Origin: Glutamicibacter halophytocola
GTDB lineage: Bacteria; Actinomycetota; Actinomycetes; Actinomycetales; Micrococcaceae
Assembly: GCF_001302565.1 (NCBI RefSeq)
Contig: NZ_CP012750.1
Span: 3,286,001 to 3,350,000 of the forward strand
DNA: 64,000 nucleotides
Reading direction: 5' to 3'
The notes below the pieces were generated by a model. That model was given only the letters and a program-made list of their open reading frames with translations. It had not been told where the DNA came from and did not search any database. Within the stretch, counting starts at the first letter, position 1; each line of letters opens with the position of its first letter. This document shows positions 33,639-43,144 of the stretch, in pieces. The position numbers and the translations under genes were made by a program.

Positions 33639-35054
33639 CTAGTCCAGGGCCAGCCAGTTGGGCACAGCGCTGGCCGGCCGCTGCGACTCGTACCAGCTGG
33701 CCGCTGCGAGCACCTGGTCATCGGCACCCACCCGTCCGGAGAACTGCACTCCGATGGGCTTGCCGTCGCTGGTGAATCCGCAGTTCACCGTTGCGGCGGG
33801 CTGCCCCGACATGTTGTAGGGAACGGTGAAGCCGATGTGGCTCATGGTGGCGTGGGGATCGGGGTTCGGCATCGGCTGTTCCGCGCGGAAGGCGGGCATC
33901 GGCGACACCGGGGAGATCACCAGGTCGTAGGCGCTGGTCGCGGCAATCGTCGCCTTTTGCATCTGGTCGATGGCTCCGAAGTTCCTGATGGTCTGCGCTC
34001 CATCGAATTTTGCGCCATCGGTGCACCACGCGGCGATGTAGTCCAGCACTTTCGCCTGTTCGCTGGCCGGCAGTTCACGGTAATCGGCCAGCGATCGAGT
34101 CCTCCAAAAGCCATCCAGCCGATCAAGCATGCCCTGATCGATGAAGGGGGCCAGCACCTGAACCCGGGCACCTGCCGCGGCAAAGACCTCGGCAACGGCG
34201 GAAACTGCCGAGGCTATTTCCGGTTCCACCGGATCACCGGCATTCGCATCAAGGTGAAGCGCGACTTTCAGGCCCCGCACGCCAGGCAGCTCTGCGGCCC
34301 AGTCCATGGCCGGATACGGGCGTGCCGTGTAATCGCGCAGGTCCGGCTGGCCCAGGATCGACATGAACAGGGAAATATCGGCAACGCTGCGTCCCATCGG
34401 ACCGGCAGCCCGGCCGATATATGGCACGTCCAGGGGAATGAGCCCGGCGCTCGGCTTGAGCGTTGCCAGCGCCTGCCAACCGCCGGGCAGCCGGATGGAG
34501 CCACCGATATCCGTGCCGACATGCAACGGGCCATACCCGGCGGCCGCGGCAGCCCCCGCTCCGGCGCTGGACCCGCCAGTGGTCCATTCGGGGTTCCATG
34601 CGCTGCGTGAAATTCCATGCAGGCTGGAAACCCCGGAAGAGAGCATGCCCCAGTCGGGCATGGTGGTGGATCCGACAATCACCGCGCCCGCCTCCAGGAT
34701 GCGATCGGTGATCGGCGCGTTCTGCGCGGGGATGGCGGGATTCGACAGCGCGGTGCCCGAGGGCATCGGGATTCCCTTGCGGGCGATATTCTCCTTGACC
34801 GTCACCGGCACCCCGTCCAGGGCGCTCAGCGGCCTTCCGCTGGCCCAGCGCGCTTCGCTTTCCCGGGCTTGGCGCATCACCTCACGCGGATCGAAGGCGT
34901 ACATGGCGTTGAGCACCGGTTCGCGTTCTTCGACCCGGCTGATGACCGAGCTAGCCACCTGGACCGGCGAAAGCCCGCGCGCCGCGTAGCCCGCACCGAG
35001 TTCACGGGCAGAGAGCTGGTGCAGGGCTGTGGAGTGCTCTGATATTTGTGACAT
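33639..35054 (-). CDS. Amidase (amidase signature family)
   Basis: A 471-residue amidohydrolase with the Ser-cisSer-Lys triad: Lys87 (VTVKENI), Ser162 (TTGGSSAGAGA) and Ser186 (TDIGGSIRLP). It cleaves a carboxamide to acid and ammonia or amine. It is the last gene of a transcript led by an oligopeptide-type binding protein and lies 27 bases after the transporter ATPase gene, so its substrate is probably what the transporter imports. GatA-type tRNA amidotransferase is unlikely, because no gatB or gatC partner is present. Confidence 0.9.
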   Translation of the reverse strand: MSQISEHSTALHQLSARELGAGYAARGLSPVQVASSVISRVEEREPVLNAMYAFDPREVMRQARESEARWASGRPLSALDGVPVTVKENIARKGIPMPSGTALSNPAIPAQNAPITDRILEAGAVIVGSTTMPDWGMLSSGVSSLHGISRSAWNPEWTTGGSSAGAGAAAAAGYGPLHVGTDIGGSIRLPGGWQALATLKPSAGLIPLDVPYIGRAAGPMGRSVADISLFMSILGQPDLRDYTARPYPAMDWAAELPGVRGLKVALHLDANAGDPVEPEIASAVSAVAEVFAAAGARVQVLAPFIDQGMLDRLDGFWRTRSLADYRELPASEQAKVLDYIAAWCTDGAKFDGAQTIRNFGAIDQMQKATIAATSAYDLVISPVSPMPAFRAEQPMPNPDPHATMSHIGFTVPYNMSGQPAATVNCGFTSDGKPIGVQFSGRVGADDQVLAAASWYESQRPASAVPNWLALD

Positions 35055-35081
35055 GCGGGCCTCTCAGTATGTGCTGCGTGC

Positions 35082-36836
35082 CTAGCGGGAGGCTAGTTCC
35101 TCGCGAAGTGACATCGACGAATTGACCAATGTCCGGGTGTATTCATGGCGCGGATTTCCATAGATCTGCTCCGTGGTTCCGCTCTCCACGATCTGCCCAT
35201 GGTTCATCACCACCACGTTGTCGCAGATGTAGCGCACGACGGAGAGGTCATGGGAGACGAAGACCAGCGTCAGCCGGTAGTCGTCGACCAGATCCGAGAG
35301 CAGGTTGAGCACCTGGGCCCTGACCGAAACATCCAGCGCGCTCACCGGCTCATCGGCAACCAGGACCTTGGGCTGGCAAACCAGTGCGCGGGCGATGGAG
35401 ATCCTTTGCCGCTGCCCGCCTGAGAACTGGTGCGGGAATCGCTCGGCAGCCTCCGCGGGCAGCCCCACGGCCCCCAGCATCTCAGCGACCTGCCGGCGAT
35501 GCTTTGCGCTGTCCACCTTTTGGCCCGGTGCCAGCAGAGGCTCGGCTATGATGTCCCTGACCTTCATGCGCGGATCGAGGGAGCCCATGGGATCCTGGAA
35601 GACGATCTGCAGTTGCTGGCGCAGCTGCAGCAGGTCCTTTTCCTTGGCTCCGGCAATCTGGTTTCCTGCCACCTGCACGCTGCCGGAGGTCGGCTGGTCG
35701 AGCCCTGCCAGGATGCGCAGCAGGGTTGATTTCCCCGACCCCGATTCTCCGACCACCCCGAACCTTTGCCCGGCGGCCACGTCAAAGGAGATTCCGCGCA
35801 GGGCCTGGACTTCGCCGGGCTTGCCGAAGAGCGCCGTGCGGCCCGCAGGATAGGTTCTGACAAGGTCCTTGACGCTGATCACCAGCTGATTGCCCTCGGC
35901 GGCTGCCTGCGGGGCAGCGGTCGCAGCGGGCTTCTCGGCCTCGGCTTGCACTTGAGGCTGTGCCTGCGGATCCTCGATGGTGGGCGGCGTATAGGCGGCG
36001 GCCGAAGCGACGGTGAACAGCCTTCCCTCGGCATCGGTCGCGTTCAGGTCCGAGGCCGCCAGCAGGCCCCGGGTATAGGGATGCTGCGGGTTGCTGAAGA
36101 CCTGGGCGGTGCTTCCTTCTTCGACAATGCGCCCGTTGTTCATCACCAGGACCCGGTCGCAGACGTTGGCCACAACGGAGAGGTCATGGGTGATGAAGAG
36201 CAGCCCGGTGCCCCGTTCGGCCACCGATTCCTGGATCAACTCCAGCACTTGTCGCTGCACCGTCACGTCCAGGGCCGTTGTCGGCTCATCGCATAAGAGC
36301 AGCCCGGGGTCGTTGGCCAGGGCCATGGCCAGCATGGCACGCTGGCGTTGGCCGCCCGAGAGCTGATGGGGATAGGCCCGTGCGGCGCGTTCAGGATCCT
36401 GCAGCTTCACGGAGGCCAGCAGTTCCACGGCACGCTTGCGGGCTTCGGCCTTGGTGGCAACTACCTTGTGGGTGGTCATGATCTCGGCGACTTGCCGCCC
36501 GACCTTCATCAACGGGTTCAACGCGGTCAGCGGTTCCTGGAAAACCATGGCCATGTCCTTGCCGCGGATCTTCTGCAGTTCCTTGTCGCTGGCGTCCACG
36601 AGATTTCCGGAATGCCCGGCCAGCTGGATCGAGCCTTGCGCGCTGGCTCCTTCGGGAAGCAGGCCCATCAGTGCCGAAGCGGTCATCGACTTGCCGGAAC
36701 CTGATTCTCCAATCAGGCCTACCCGGTCCCCGCGTTTCATGCTCAGGTTGAAATCGGCCACCAAGGTGCGGGTCTTGGTCTTGATCGCCAGGTTGGAGAC
36801 GTCCAACAGGCTTGAGCGCACGTCGTTGTCAGCCAT
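35082..36836 (-). CDS. Oligopeptide-type ABC transporter ATPase, two domains fused (DppD-DppF-like)
   Basis: A 584-residue protein with two complete nucleotide-binding domains. Each has Walker A GESGSGKS, an SGGQRQR signature (LSGGQRQR and FSGGQRQR) and Walker B LLCDEPTTALD or LVADEPVSALD. Each also ends with the region after Walker B that is typical of peptide transporters (VFSNPQHPYTRGLLA and IYGNPRHEYTRTLV). In most systems these are separate DppD and DppF subunits; the fusion joins them through a Pro/Ala/Gln-rich linker at about residues 283-315. It powers the two permeases encoded just upstream (3-base gap). Confidence 0.93.
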   Translation of the reverse strand: MADNDVRSSLLDVSNLAIKTKTRTLVADFNLSMKRGDRVGLIGESGSGKSMTASALMGLLPEGASAQGSIQLAGHSGNLVDASDKELQKIRGKDMAMVFQEPLTALNPLMKVGRQVAEIMTTHKVVATKAEARKRAVELLASVKLQDPERAARAYPHQLSGGQRQRAMLAMALANDPGLLLCDEPTTALDVTVQRQVLELIQESVAERGTGLLFITHDLSVVANVCDRVLVMNNGRIVEEGSTAQVFSNPQHPYTRGLLAASDLNATDAEGRLFTVASAAAYTPPTIEDPQAQPQVQAEAEKPAATAAPQAAAEGNQLVISVKDLVRTYPAGRTALFGKPGEVQALRGISFDVAAGQRFGVVGESGSGKSTLLRILAGLDQPTSGSVQVAGNQIAGAKEKDLLQLRQQLQIVFQDPMGSLDPRMKVRDIIAEPLLAPGQKVDSAKHRRQVAEMLGAVGLPAEAAERFPHQFSGGQRQRISIARALVCQPKVLVADEPVSALDVSVRAQVLNLLSDLVDDYRLTLVFVSHDLSVVRYICDNVVVMNHGQIVESGTTEQIYGNPRHEYTRTLVNSSMSLREELASR

Positions 36837-36839
36837 GGT

Positions 36840-37691
36840 TCAGCGCTCTCCGTTCAGCTTCGGGTCGAATCTGTCGCGCAGGCCATCACCGAGCAGAGTG
36901 AAGCCCAGGACCGCCGTGGCGATGGCCAGGCCCGGCCATACCGCCAGCATCGGGTAGGTGCCCAGGAACTGCTGCGATTCCTGGAGCATGCGCCCCCAGG
37001 ACGGAACCGGTGGAGGGGTGCCCAGGCCCAGGAAGGACAGCGCGGCTTCGGCCAGCACCGCGATGGCAAAGGAAACGGAGCACTGGACAACCACCATGCC
37101 GATGATGTTGGGCAGCACGTGGCGCCGGGCGATCCGCAGGCCGTTCTGGCTCGCAGCCTTGGCGGCCATGATGTACTCGGTGCTCATGACCTGCAGCGTC
37201 CCGCTGCGCGCGACCCGGGCGAATCCTGGAATCGACCCGATGCCAATGGCGAGCATGGCGGTGAGCGTGCTGGCCCCGAAGACCGCGCCGAACATGATGG
37301 CGACGAGCAGCGCCGGGAAGGCCAGCAGGATGTCTGCGCCGCGCATCGAGACTTCCTCGGCCACCCCGCCGCGCATCCCGGCCAGGATCCCCAGCGGGGT
37401 GCCGATCAGCAGCGCGATGCCCACGGCCACCAGGCCGACCAGCAGCGTGATGCGCGCACCGTAGAGCACCCCGGAAAACACGTCGCGTCCGTAGCGGTCG
37501 GTGCCCATCAGGTGCTGGGCGCTGGAGCCCTGCAACCTGTCGGCGGGGACCGCCTGGATGGGATCGTAGGGCGTCCAAATGAAGGAGAGCAGCGCAGCGA
37601 GCAGCACCAGCGCTACCAGCGATCCGCCCACAATCAAGGTCGGCGAGAGCTTGCGCCTCGCGGGCTTGGCCACAGCGTGTACTTGTGCCAT
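36840..37691 (-). CDS. Oligopeptide-type ABC transporter permease (DppC-like)
   Basis: A 283-residue permease with a long basic N-terminus, a first helix (TLIVGGSLVALVLLAALLSFIW), the extracellular DPIQAVPADRLQGSSAQHLMGTDRYGRDVFSGVLYGAR segment diagnostic of DppC/OppC, and the EAA loop region (AAKAASQNGLRIARRHVLPNI). It forms the channel together with the DppB-like protein. Its start codon shares a base with the stop of the DppB-like gene. Confidence 0.93.
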   Translation of the reverse strand: MAQVHAVAKPARRKLSPTLIVGGSLVALVLLAALLSFIWTPYDPIQAVPADRLQGSSAQHLMGTDRYGRDVFSGVLYGARITLLVGLVAVGIALLIGTPLGILAGMRGGVAEEVSMRGADILLAFPALLVAIMFGAVFGASTLTAMLAIGIGSIPGFARVARSGTLQVMSTEYIMAAKAASQNGLRIARRHVLPNIIGMVVVQCSVSFAIAVLAEAALSFLGLGTPPPVPSWGRMLQESQQFLGTYPMLAVWPGLAIATAVLGFTLLGDGLRDRFDPKLNGER

Positions 37692-38638
37692 TACGCTCCC
37701 TTTCTGATGCGCGGATCCAGGATCGTATAAAGCACGTCCACCACGAGGTTGATGATCAATGTGATGGCCACCAGGACCATCACCACCGACTGGACGGTGA
37801 GCAGATCGCGATTTCCCACGGCATCGAGCAGCATGGAACCCAGGCCCGGAATCACGAAGACGCGTTCAATGACCACGGCCCCGATGATCAGCGCCGCCAG
37901 CTGCACGCTGGTCACGGTCAGCACGGGAATCGATGCATTGCGCAGCCCGTGCTTGACCAGTGCCGGCATTTTGCCCAGCCCCTTGGACCGCGCGGTCCGC
38001 AGATAGTCTTCGCTCATTACTTCCATGACTGCCGATCGGACGTAGCGGGTCAGGATCGCGCCCTGGACCGAGGCCAGCGCCAGCACCGGCAGGATGACCC
38101 GGGCCAGGAAGTCTCCGAAGTCGGCCCCCGGCGGGGTCCAGCCATTGGCTGGCAGCCAGCCCAAGCCCACGGCAAACACCACAACCAGCAGGATGCCGGC
38201 AAGGAAGTTCGGAATCGCCACGCCCAGCTGGCTGATCCCGCTGATCAGGATGCCGCTGGGGTTGCGGTGCTTGACCGCGGCGTAGGTTCCAAAGGGCACC
38301 GCGATGGCCAGCGCAACGATCATTGCCATGATGACAAGGATCAAGCTGACTTGGACCCGGTCGGCGATCAGCGGGCTGATATCCTGCCGCGTGACGTATG
38401 AGGTGCCGAAGTCGCCCAAGGGCAGGCCCAGCGCCCAATCGAAGTACTGCACGATCAGCGGACGGTCCGTCCCGAATTCGGCACGGGTCTTGGCCAACAG
38501 CTCGGGCGTTGCATTCACGCCCAGCGCGATCTGCGCCGGGTCCCCGGGGATGGCCCTCATGAAGAAGAACACCGCCACGGTCGCAACCACATAGGTGACG
38601 ACAAACCTCGCCACATTGATCAGTATTCGAAGTCCCAT
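37691..38638 (-). CDS. Oligopeptide-type ABC transporter permease (DppB-like)
   Basis: A 315-residue permease with six helices. The N-terminal ATVAVFFFMRAIPGDPA and the later LARVILPVLALASVQGAILTRYVRSAVMEVMSEDYLRTARSKGLGK, with the EAA-type coupling loop, are typical of DppB/OppB. It is the second gene of the importer operon, 27 bases after the binding protein gene, and is coupled to the DppC-like gene. Confidence 0.93.
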   Translation of the reverse strand: MGLRILINVARFVVTYVVATVAVFFFMRAIPGDPAQIALGVNATPELLAKTRAEFGTDRPLIVQYFDWALGLPLGDFGTSYVTRQDISPLIADRVQVSLILVIMAMIVALAIAVPFGTYAAVKHRNPSGILISGISQLGVAIPNFLAGILLVVVFAVGLGWLPANGWTPPGADFGDFLARVILPVLALASVQGAILTRYVRSAVMEVMSEDYLRTARSKGLGKMPALVKHGLRNASIPVLTVTSVQLAALIIGAVVIERVFVIPGLGSMLLDAVGNRDLLTVQSVVMVLVAITLIINLVVDVLYTILDPRIRKGA

Positions 38639-38665
38639 CAGCGTTTCCCCTCAAACGGCGGCTTG

Positions 38666-40186
38666 CTAGTTCCAGCCGATCCCGGTCAGGTCCAGTGCTT
38701 CGGTGACGGAGTTTTCCGGGATGCCGGTGACTCCCGATTTGGCGACAACGATGTTGGGGAAGATGAACAGCGTGTCGGCCGCAGCGTCGTCCACGATGGT
38801 CCGCACGACTTTTTTCATGCCCGCGACATAGCCTGCTTCATCGGCGGCATCGGCCTTGGCCGCGATGTCCTTGATTTTCGAGTTGTCGTAGCCCAGGTAG
38901 TAGTCCGGGTTGTTGAACATGGCCAGCACATCGCGGCTTTCCACGGCCAGCACCACCGACATCTGGTAGTCCTTCTTCGTGAAGACCTGATCCAGCCATA
39001 CGGCCGGGAACTCCGCGGATTCGATGCTGGCCTTGATGCCGACATCGGCCAGTTGGGAGACCACGATTTCGGATACCGCAGTTGCGTAAGGCCTGGTGGG
39101 TACCGTGAAGGTGATGCTGAGGTCTTCTGCCCCGGCTTCTTTCAGAAGCTGCTTGGCCTTCTCTGGGTCATAGGGGTAGACGTCGTTGAGATCCTCGTAG
39201 TAGGGGTCTGTGGTTGGGACCGGTCCGCCCACTACGGTGCCGTAGCCATTCCAGGCGGTATCAACCACCGCTTGGCGGTCGATGGCGTACATGACCGCTT
39301 GGCGGACGCGCTTGTCATCGAAGGGCGCCTTCTTGTTGTTCATCGACAACACGATTTCGCCATTGGACGTTCCTTCTAAGACCTGGAACTGGTCATTGGA
39401 TTCAAAGGAGGAAAGCAGCTCGGGAGACTGCATGTTGTACACGACGTCTACGTCCCCGGATTGCAGGGCATTGGTTGTTGCCACCGCGTCGGCGAAGTAG
39501 CGCAGCGTGGCCTTGTCGACCGCTGGCTTCTGGCCCCAGTAGTCGTCGCGGGTGGCAAAGTCGATCGACTGGCCGCGGTTCCACGCTTCGATTTCATAGG
39601 GCCCTGTGCCGATTGCGGTGCTGGCCAAATCCTCGACGCCGCTGGGGTCGAACATGGCTCCGACCAGGGTTCCCATGTCGAAGAGCCAGGCGTTGCTCGG
39701 CTTCTTCAGCGTGACGGCCACTTCGGTGTCGTTGATGACCTTCACCGAATCGACGATGTCCATCTTGGCTTTCAGGCTGGAAACCCAGGCATCGGATTTG
39801 ACCCGGTCGATGCTGAATTTGACGTCATCAGCGGTGAAGGCTTCTCCGTTGGAGAAGGTGACGCCCTCGCGGAGCTTGAAGGTATAGGTCTTGTTGCCGT
39901 TGCCCAGTTCCCACGATTCAGCCAGCAGGGGCTGGATCTTGCCGTCCTGGTCGATCTCGACCAGGCCTTCGTAGACGTTGGACATGAGCGCCTGGGGAAT
40001 TGCGGCGCCGGCGGTCGTGGTGAAATCGAGGTTGACCGGCTCGCCGGTCAACGCCACGGTGACCGAAGACTTTTGGCTGGCGTCCTGGGTCGCGGTCGAG
40101 CTTGATCCGGCCGAGCAAGCGCTCAAGGCCAGCGTGCCAACAAGTGCTGTCGTAACCAACCGGCAGAGGTTCTTCTTCGCGCTCAT
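38666..40186 (-). CDS. ABC transporter substrate-binding lipoprotein, family 5 (DppA/OppA-like)
   Basis: A 506-residue extracellular receptor. The lipoprotein signal ends in LSACSAG. The mature part follows the family 5 pattern: GEPVNLDFTTTAGAAIPQALMSNVYEGLVEID, TYTFKLREGVTFSNGEAFTADDVKFSIDRV, and ENDAVRQAV-type text (DKRVRQAVMYAIDRQAVV). ATG 40186 is preceded by GGAGA. It is the first gene of the binding protein-permease-permease-ATPase-amidase operon. Family 5 members bind peptides, nickel, opines or plant-derived compounds, so the ligand cannot be named; the amidase suggests an amide-bonded compound. Confidence 0.92.
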   Translation of the reverse strand: MSAKKNLCRLVTTALVGTLALSACSAGSSSTATQDASQKSSVTVALTGEPVNLDFTTTAGAAIPQALMSNVYEGLVEIDQDGKIQPLLAESWELGNGNKTYTFKLREGVTFSNGEAFTADDVKFSIDRVKSDAWVSSLKAKMDIVDSVKVINDTEVAVTLKKPSNAWLFDMGTLVGAMFDPSGVEDLASTAIGTGPYEIEAWNRGQSIDFATRDDYWGQKPAVDKATLRYFADAVATTNALQSGDVDVVYNMQSPELLSSFESNDQFQVLEGTSNGEIVLSMNNKKAPFDDKRVRQAVMYAIDRQAVVDTAWNGYGTVVGGPVPTTDPYYEDLNDVYPYDPEKAKQLLKEAGAEDLSITFTVPTRPYATAVSEIVVSQLADVGIKASIESAEFPAVWLDQVFTKKDYQMSVVLAVESRDVLAMFNNPDYYLGYDNSKIKDIAAKADAADEAGYVAGMKKVVRTIVDDAAADTLFIFPNIVVAKSGVTGIPENSVTEALDLTGIGWN

Positions 40187-40264
40187 GATTCTCCATCGTT
40201 CAACGTGACAATGAGTGATGTGATCCATGAAACACCATCCATGCTGATATTTCTACTAAGTTTT

Positions 40265-40277
40265 CTGGTCTTACCAG
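40265..40277. promoter_or_regulatory. GntR/FCD operator between the ABC importer and its divergent regulator
   Basis: CTGGT, CTT, ACCAG is a perfect inverted repeat containing TGGTCTTACCA, which fits TNGTNNNACNA. It lies 79 bases upstream of the binding-protein start and 93 bases before the GntR gene. It differs from the core of the site at 30529-30545 only in the central bases. Confidence 0.78.
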
Positions 40278-40369
40278 TTAGAGAAGTTTTCGTTTTTGCC
40301 TGCCATTGAAGCGCCAGCTGGGATATCTTTGTCCTCAACCGAGTGTTTTCGATCCAGGAAAGGCACCAG

Positions 40370-41128
40370 ATGAGCAAGCTGACTTTTACGCCGGCCGTGC
40401 CAACGTTGACCTACGAGCGGGTAGTCCAGCAGATCGAAGAAGCGATCCTGTCCAAGGAGATCAAGCCGGGACAGCATCTGCCCAGCGAACGCGAGCTGAT
40501 GGCTCAATTCTCGGTCAGCCGCCCCACGGTTCGCGAAGCGCTCCGGGTGCTGCAAAGCCAGGGGCTCATTGCTTCCAAGCCCGGAGGCCGCAGCGGCCCG
40601 GTGGTCCTGCCGGTGTCCACGGATCATCTGGGCCGGTCCTTCGCCAACCTCACCCGGATTTCCTCGCTGTCGCTCGACGAGCTGGTGCAATTCCGCATCG
40701 TGCTGGAAAGCTCTGCCTGCCAGCTGGCGGCAGTCATGCACAATGAGGAGCAGCTCGCCGCGATGCGCGATGCCATCGAGCGCATGGAAATCGAGTCCGG
40801 CACCGGCTCCGATTCCTTCAACCGCGCCGACCTGGATTTCCACGCCGCCGTATGGGAAGCCAGCCACAACAGCATCCTGCGGATCTGCGGCGAAGCCGTC
40901 GCCGGCGCCATCTTGCAGGTCATGAATGACCAGATGAGCCACGCGGATAATGAAACCCGCGAAATGAAGAAGGTCGTCTCCCTGGACCGCGCCATCTTCG
41001 ATGCCATCGAGGCCGGCGACCCGGTGGCCGCTGGGGACGCGGCCAGAACAGCGATCTCTTCGTACTTCCATAAGAGCCTGGATGAACAGGGCCTGCTGGG
41101 AGTCAAGGCGCTCACCGAGAAACGCTAG
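40370..41128 (+). CDS. GntR-family regulator, FCD domain, divergent from the ABC importer
   Basis: A 252-residue regulator with a winged helix at about residues 12-72 (YERVVQQIEEAILSKEIKPGQHLPSERELMAQFSVSRPTVREALRVLQSQGLIASKPGG) and an FCD effector domain with DLDFHAAVWEASHN. AGGAAAGG lies six bases upstream of ATG 40370; the frame to 40343 is unlikely to be used. It is closely similar in layout to the regulator at 32851-33624. It is placed to control the peptide-type importer and amidase operon through the operator in the shared promoter region. Confidence 0.9.
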   Translation: MSKLTFTPAVPTLTYERVVQQIEEAILSKEIKPGQHLPSERELMAQFSVSRPTVREALRVLQSQGLIASKPGGRSGPVVLPVSTDHLGRSFANLTRISSLSLDELVQFRIVLESSACQLAAVMHNEEQLAAMRDAIERMEIESGTGSDSFNRADLDFHAAVWEASHNSILRICGEAVAGAILQVMNDQMSHADNETREMKKVVSLDRAIFDAIEAGDPVAAGDAARTAISSYFHKSLDEQGLLGVKALTEKR

Positions 41129-41156
41129 CCCCGGTCCGCCGCCGCAAGACCGGACC

Positions 41157-41741
41157 TCACAGCATCTTGCGCATGATCAGCCTGGGCAGCCGGCTGGCCA
41201 GGGCATCGCTGACGCCAACTACCTCGAAGCCGGCCTCTTCAAACATCTTGCGGGTCCCGACAAAGGCCATGGTCAGATCCATCCTGCCCTCGGGATCCAC
41301 CGGGTATGCTTCCACCGCCGGAGCACCCAGGCTCTTGGCATAGTCCAGCGCGCCGAGCACCATCTGGCGATTCACTCCCCTGCGCCGATAGCCTGCCCGC
41401 ACTACCATGCAGATGATGCTCCAGACCGCGACCTCGTCCACCGGGCGAATCAGCTTCGAGTTCTGCAGCCTTGGAATTAGGGCCCGCGGCGCAATGCTGC
41501 ACCACCCCACCGGCTCGCCATCCAGGTAGGCAATGACTCCCGGGGCGATCTTTTCGCGGCTCAGCGAGCACATCGCTTCATAGCGGTTCTCCCCTCCGCG
41601 GTCCCGGATCTCCTGGGCGCTGAGCCGATGGGACAGGCACCAGCAGTGCTTCTCGCGGTGATTGGGATTCACTACCGCAGCGAAATCCGGCATCCTCGGC
41701 TCGGTCAGCGGTTCAATTCTCAGGGCAGGAGCGATGTTCAT
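41157..41741 (-). CDS. GNAT-family N-acetyltransferase
   Basis: A 194-residue protein with the acetyl-CoA binding signature of the GNAT fold: AVWSIICMVVRAGYRRRGVNRQMV, where RRRGV corresponds to the Q/RxxGxG/A loop, followed by a helix and EAYPVDPEG. An N-terminal HCWCLSH stretch with two cysteines is unusual and may bind metal. The acyl acceptor is unknown. ATG 41741 follows GGTGG; the open frame to 41855 extends into the neighbouring promoter region. It converges on the GntR gene and diverges from the kinase gene. Confidence 0.83.
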   Translation of the reverse strand: MNIAPALRIEPLTEPRMPDFAAVVNPNHREKHCWCLSHRLSAQEIRDRGGENRYEAMCSLSREKIAPGVIAYLDGEPVGWCSIAPRALIPRLQNSKLIRPVDEVAVWSIICMVVRAGYRRRGVNRQMVLGALDYAKSLGAPAVEAYPVDPEGRMDLTMAFVGTRKMFEEAGFEVVGVSDALASRLPRLIMRKML

Positions 41742-41869
41742 GCCACCATCTTGCGCTTGACCGGCATCGATGGCCAGAGCCCGGGGGACGAAAAAGTTCG
41801 GGTTTTCCCTAATGAACTTCTCCGGTTCCCTCGGTATCCGCACTGACCTGCGCAATCTACTGTTGAATT

Positions 41870-43144
41870 ATGACTTCGACACCCTGGTCCCTCGCGGGCA
41901 CCTCAACCGGGCGCCCTCCGCTGAAATTGGGCCTCACCCTGCTGCATTTGGCAGTGCTCGGCAGCTTCGGCACGATCGGGCTTTCGCTGCTGATCGCCTG
42001 GCTGGCCCTGGGCTTAGGGCTGGTCCCGCTGCTGGGCATCGGACTGCTCTTCCTGGCCGCGTTGCTGGCCACCCTCTTCGCCGTGGCCCGCGCGGAGATC
42101 CTGCGCATCAGCGGGCTCTACGGCATCGACGCGGTGCCGCTGCACTGGCCGGCCCGCCGCGGCCCCGGCTTCGGCGAGTACCTGAGAACCCTCGGCCGCG
42201 CGCTGGGCGACGGGCGCATGTGGGCAGCCCTGGGCAGCCTGGTGCTCTCCTGCATCGCCGGCACAATCATGCTCGGCGTGCTGCAGTGGACGGTGCACTT
42301 CGCGATCATTTCCTTCGCTCCGCTTTCCAGTGCAGAGACTGTGGCAGGTCCCTTCTCGCTGCATACCCCGGCCGCCCAGGCCCCGTGGCTGATGCTGCTG
42401 GCCATCGCGGGAGCCGGACTTGTCATCGGCACCGCCTTCTTGCACCGAAGCATCACCGTCGGCATCATCGGGTCCCTGGCCCGGGAAACCGAACTGACCG
42501 AGCGGGTGCGCAGCACCACGGTGCAGCGCGAAGGCGCGGTGCGCGCCGCCGAGGTGGAACGCACCCGGATCGAGCGCGACCTGCACGATGGAGTCCAGCC
42601 CCGGCTGGTCTCGGTGGCGATGACCCTGGGCCTGGCCCATCAGCAGATCGACAGCAACCCCGAGCAGGCCAAGGAATTGGTGGCCGAGGCCCACGCCTCC
42701 ACCAAGTCGGCCATCACCGAGCTGCGCCAGCTCACCCGCGGCATCTACGCCTCGGTGCTCGATGACCGCGGCCTGGACGCGGCGCTATCCGCGGTCGCCG
42801 GCCGCTCGCATATTCCGGTCCAGCTCGATGTGCAGCTTCAGGGACGCTACCCCCGGGTGGCCGAAGCGGCCGTGTACTTCGCGATCGCCGAAGCGCTGAC
42901 CAACGCCGCCAAGCACTCGCGGGCCCAGCGCTGCCTGGTCACCGTGCGGGTGCGCGAAGCCAACGGGCAGCCGCACCTGTGGGCGCGGGTTGAAGACAAC
43001 GGCGTGGGCTCGGCCCGGATCACCCCCGGCGGCGGATTGGATGGCATCAACAACCGGGTGCTGGCAGCCGGTGGAACCCTGCACCTTCAAAGCCCTGCCG
43101 GCGGACCAACAACCGTGGAAGTGAGCGTGCCATGCGTGTACTGA
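41870..43144 (+). CDS. Sensor histidine kinase with N-terminal putative-sensor domain
   Basis: A 424-residue membrane kinase. The N-terminal 200 residues carry two helix pairs separated by a cytoplasmic-looking segment (RRGPGFGEYLRTLGRALGDGRMWAALG), matching the actinobacterial putative sensor domain (Pfam Sensor). A HisKA_3 domain follows with phospho-acceptor His239 in RIERDLHDGVQPRLV, then the HATPase N-box (AEALTNAAKHSRA) and G-box (EDNGVG, GGLDGI). The gene overlaps the response regulator by 13 bases, and a DUF4097 gene is coupled behind them. The signal is unknown; such systems often sense envelope stress. Confidence 0.9.
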   Translation: MTSTPWSLAGTSTGRPPLKLGLTLLHLAVLGSFGTIGLSLLIAWLALGLGLVPLLGIGLLFLAALLATLFAVARAEILRISGLYGIDAVPLHWPARRGPGFGEYLRTLGRALGDGRMWAALGSLVLSCIAGTIMLGVLQWTVHFAIISFAPLSSAETVAGPFSLHTPAAQAPWLMLLAIAGAGLVIGTAFLHRSITVGIIGSLARETELTERVRSTTVQREGAVRAAEVERTRIERDLHDGVQPRLVSVAMTLGLAHQQIDSNPEQAKELVAEAHASTKSAITELRQLTRGIYASVLDDRGLDAALSAVAGRSHIPVQLDVQLQGRYPRVAEAAVYFAIAEALTNAAKHSRAQRCLVTVRVREANGQPHLWARVEDNGVGSARITPGGGLDGINNRVLAAGGTLHLQSPAGGPTTVEVSVPCVY

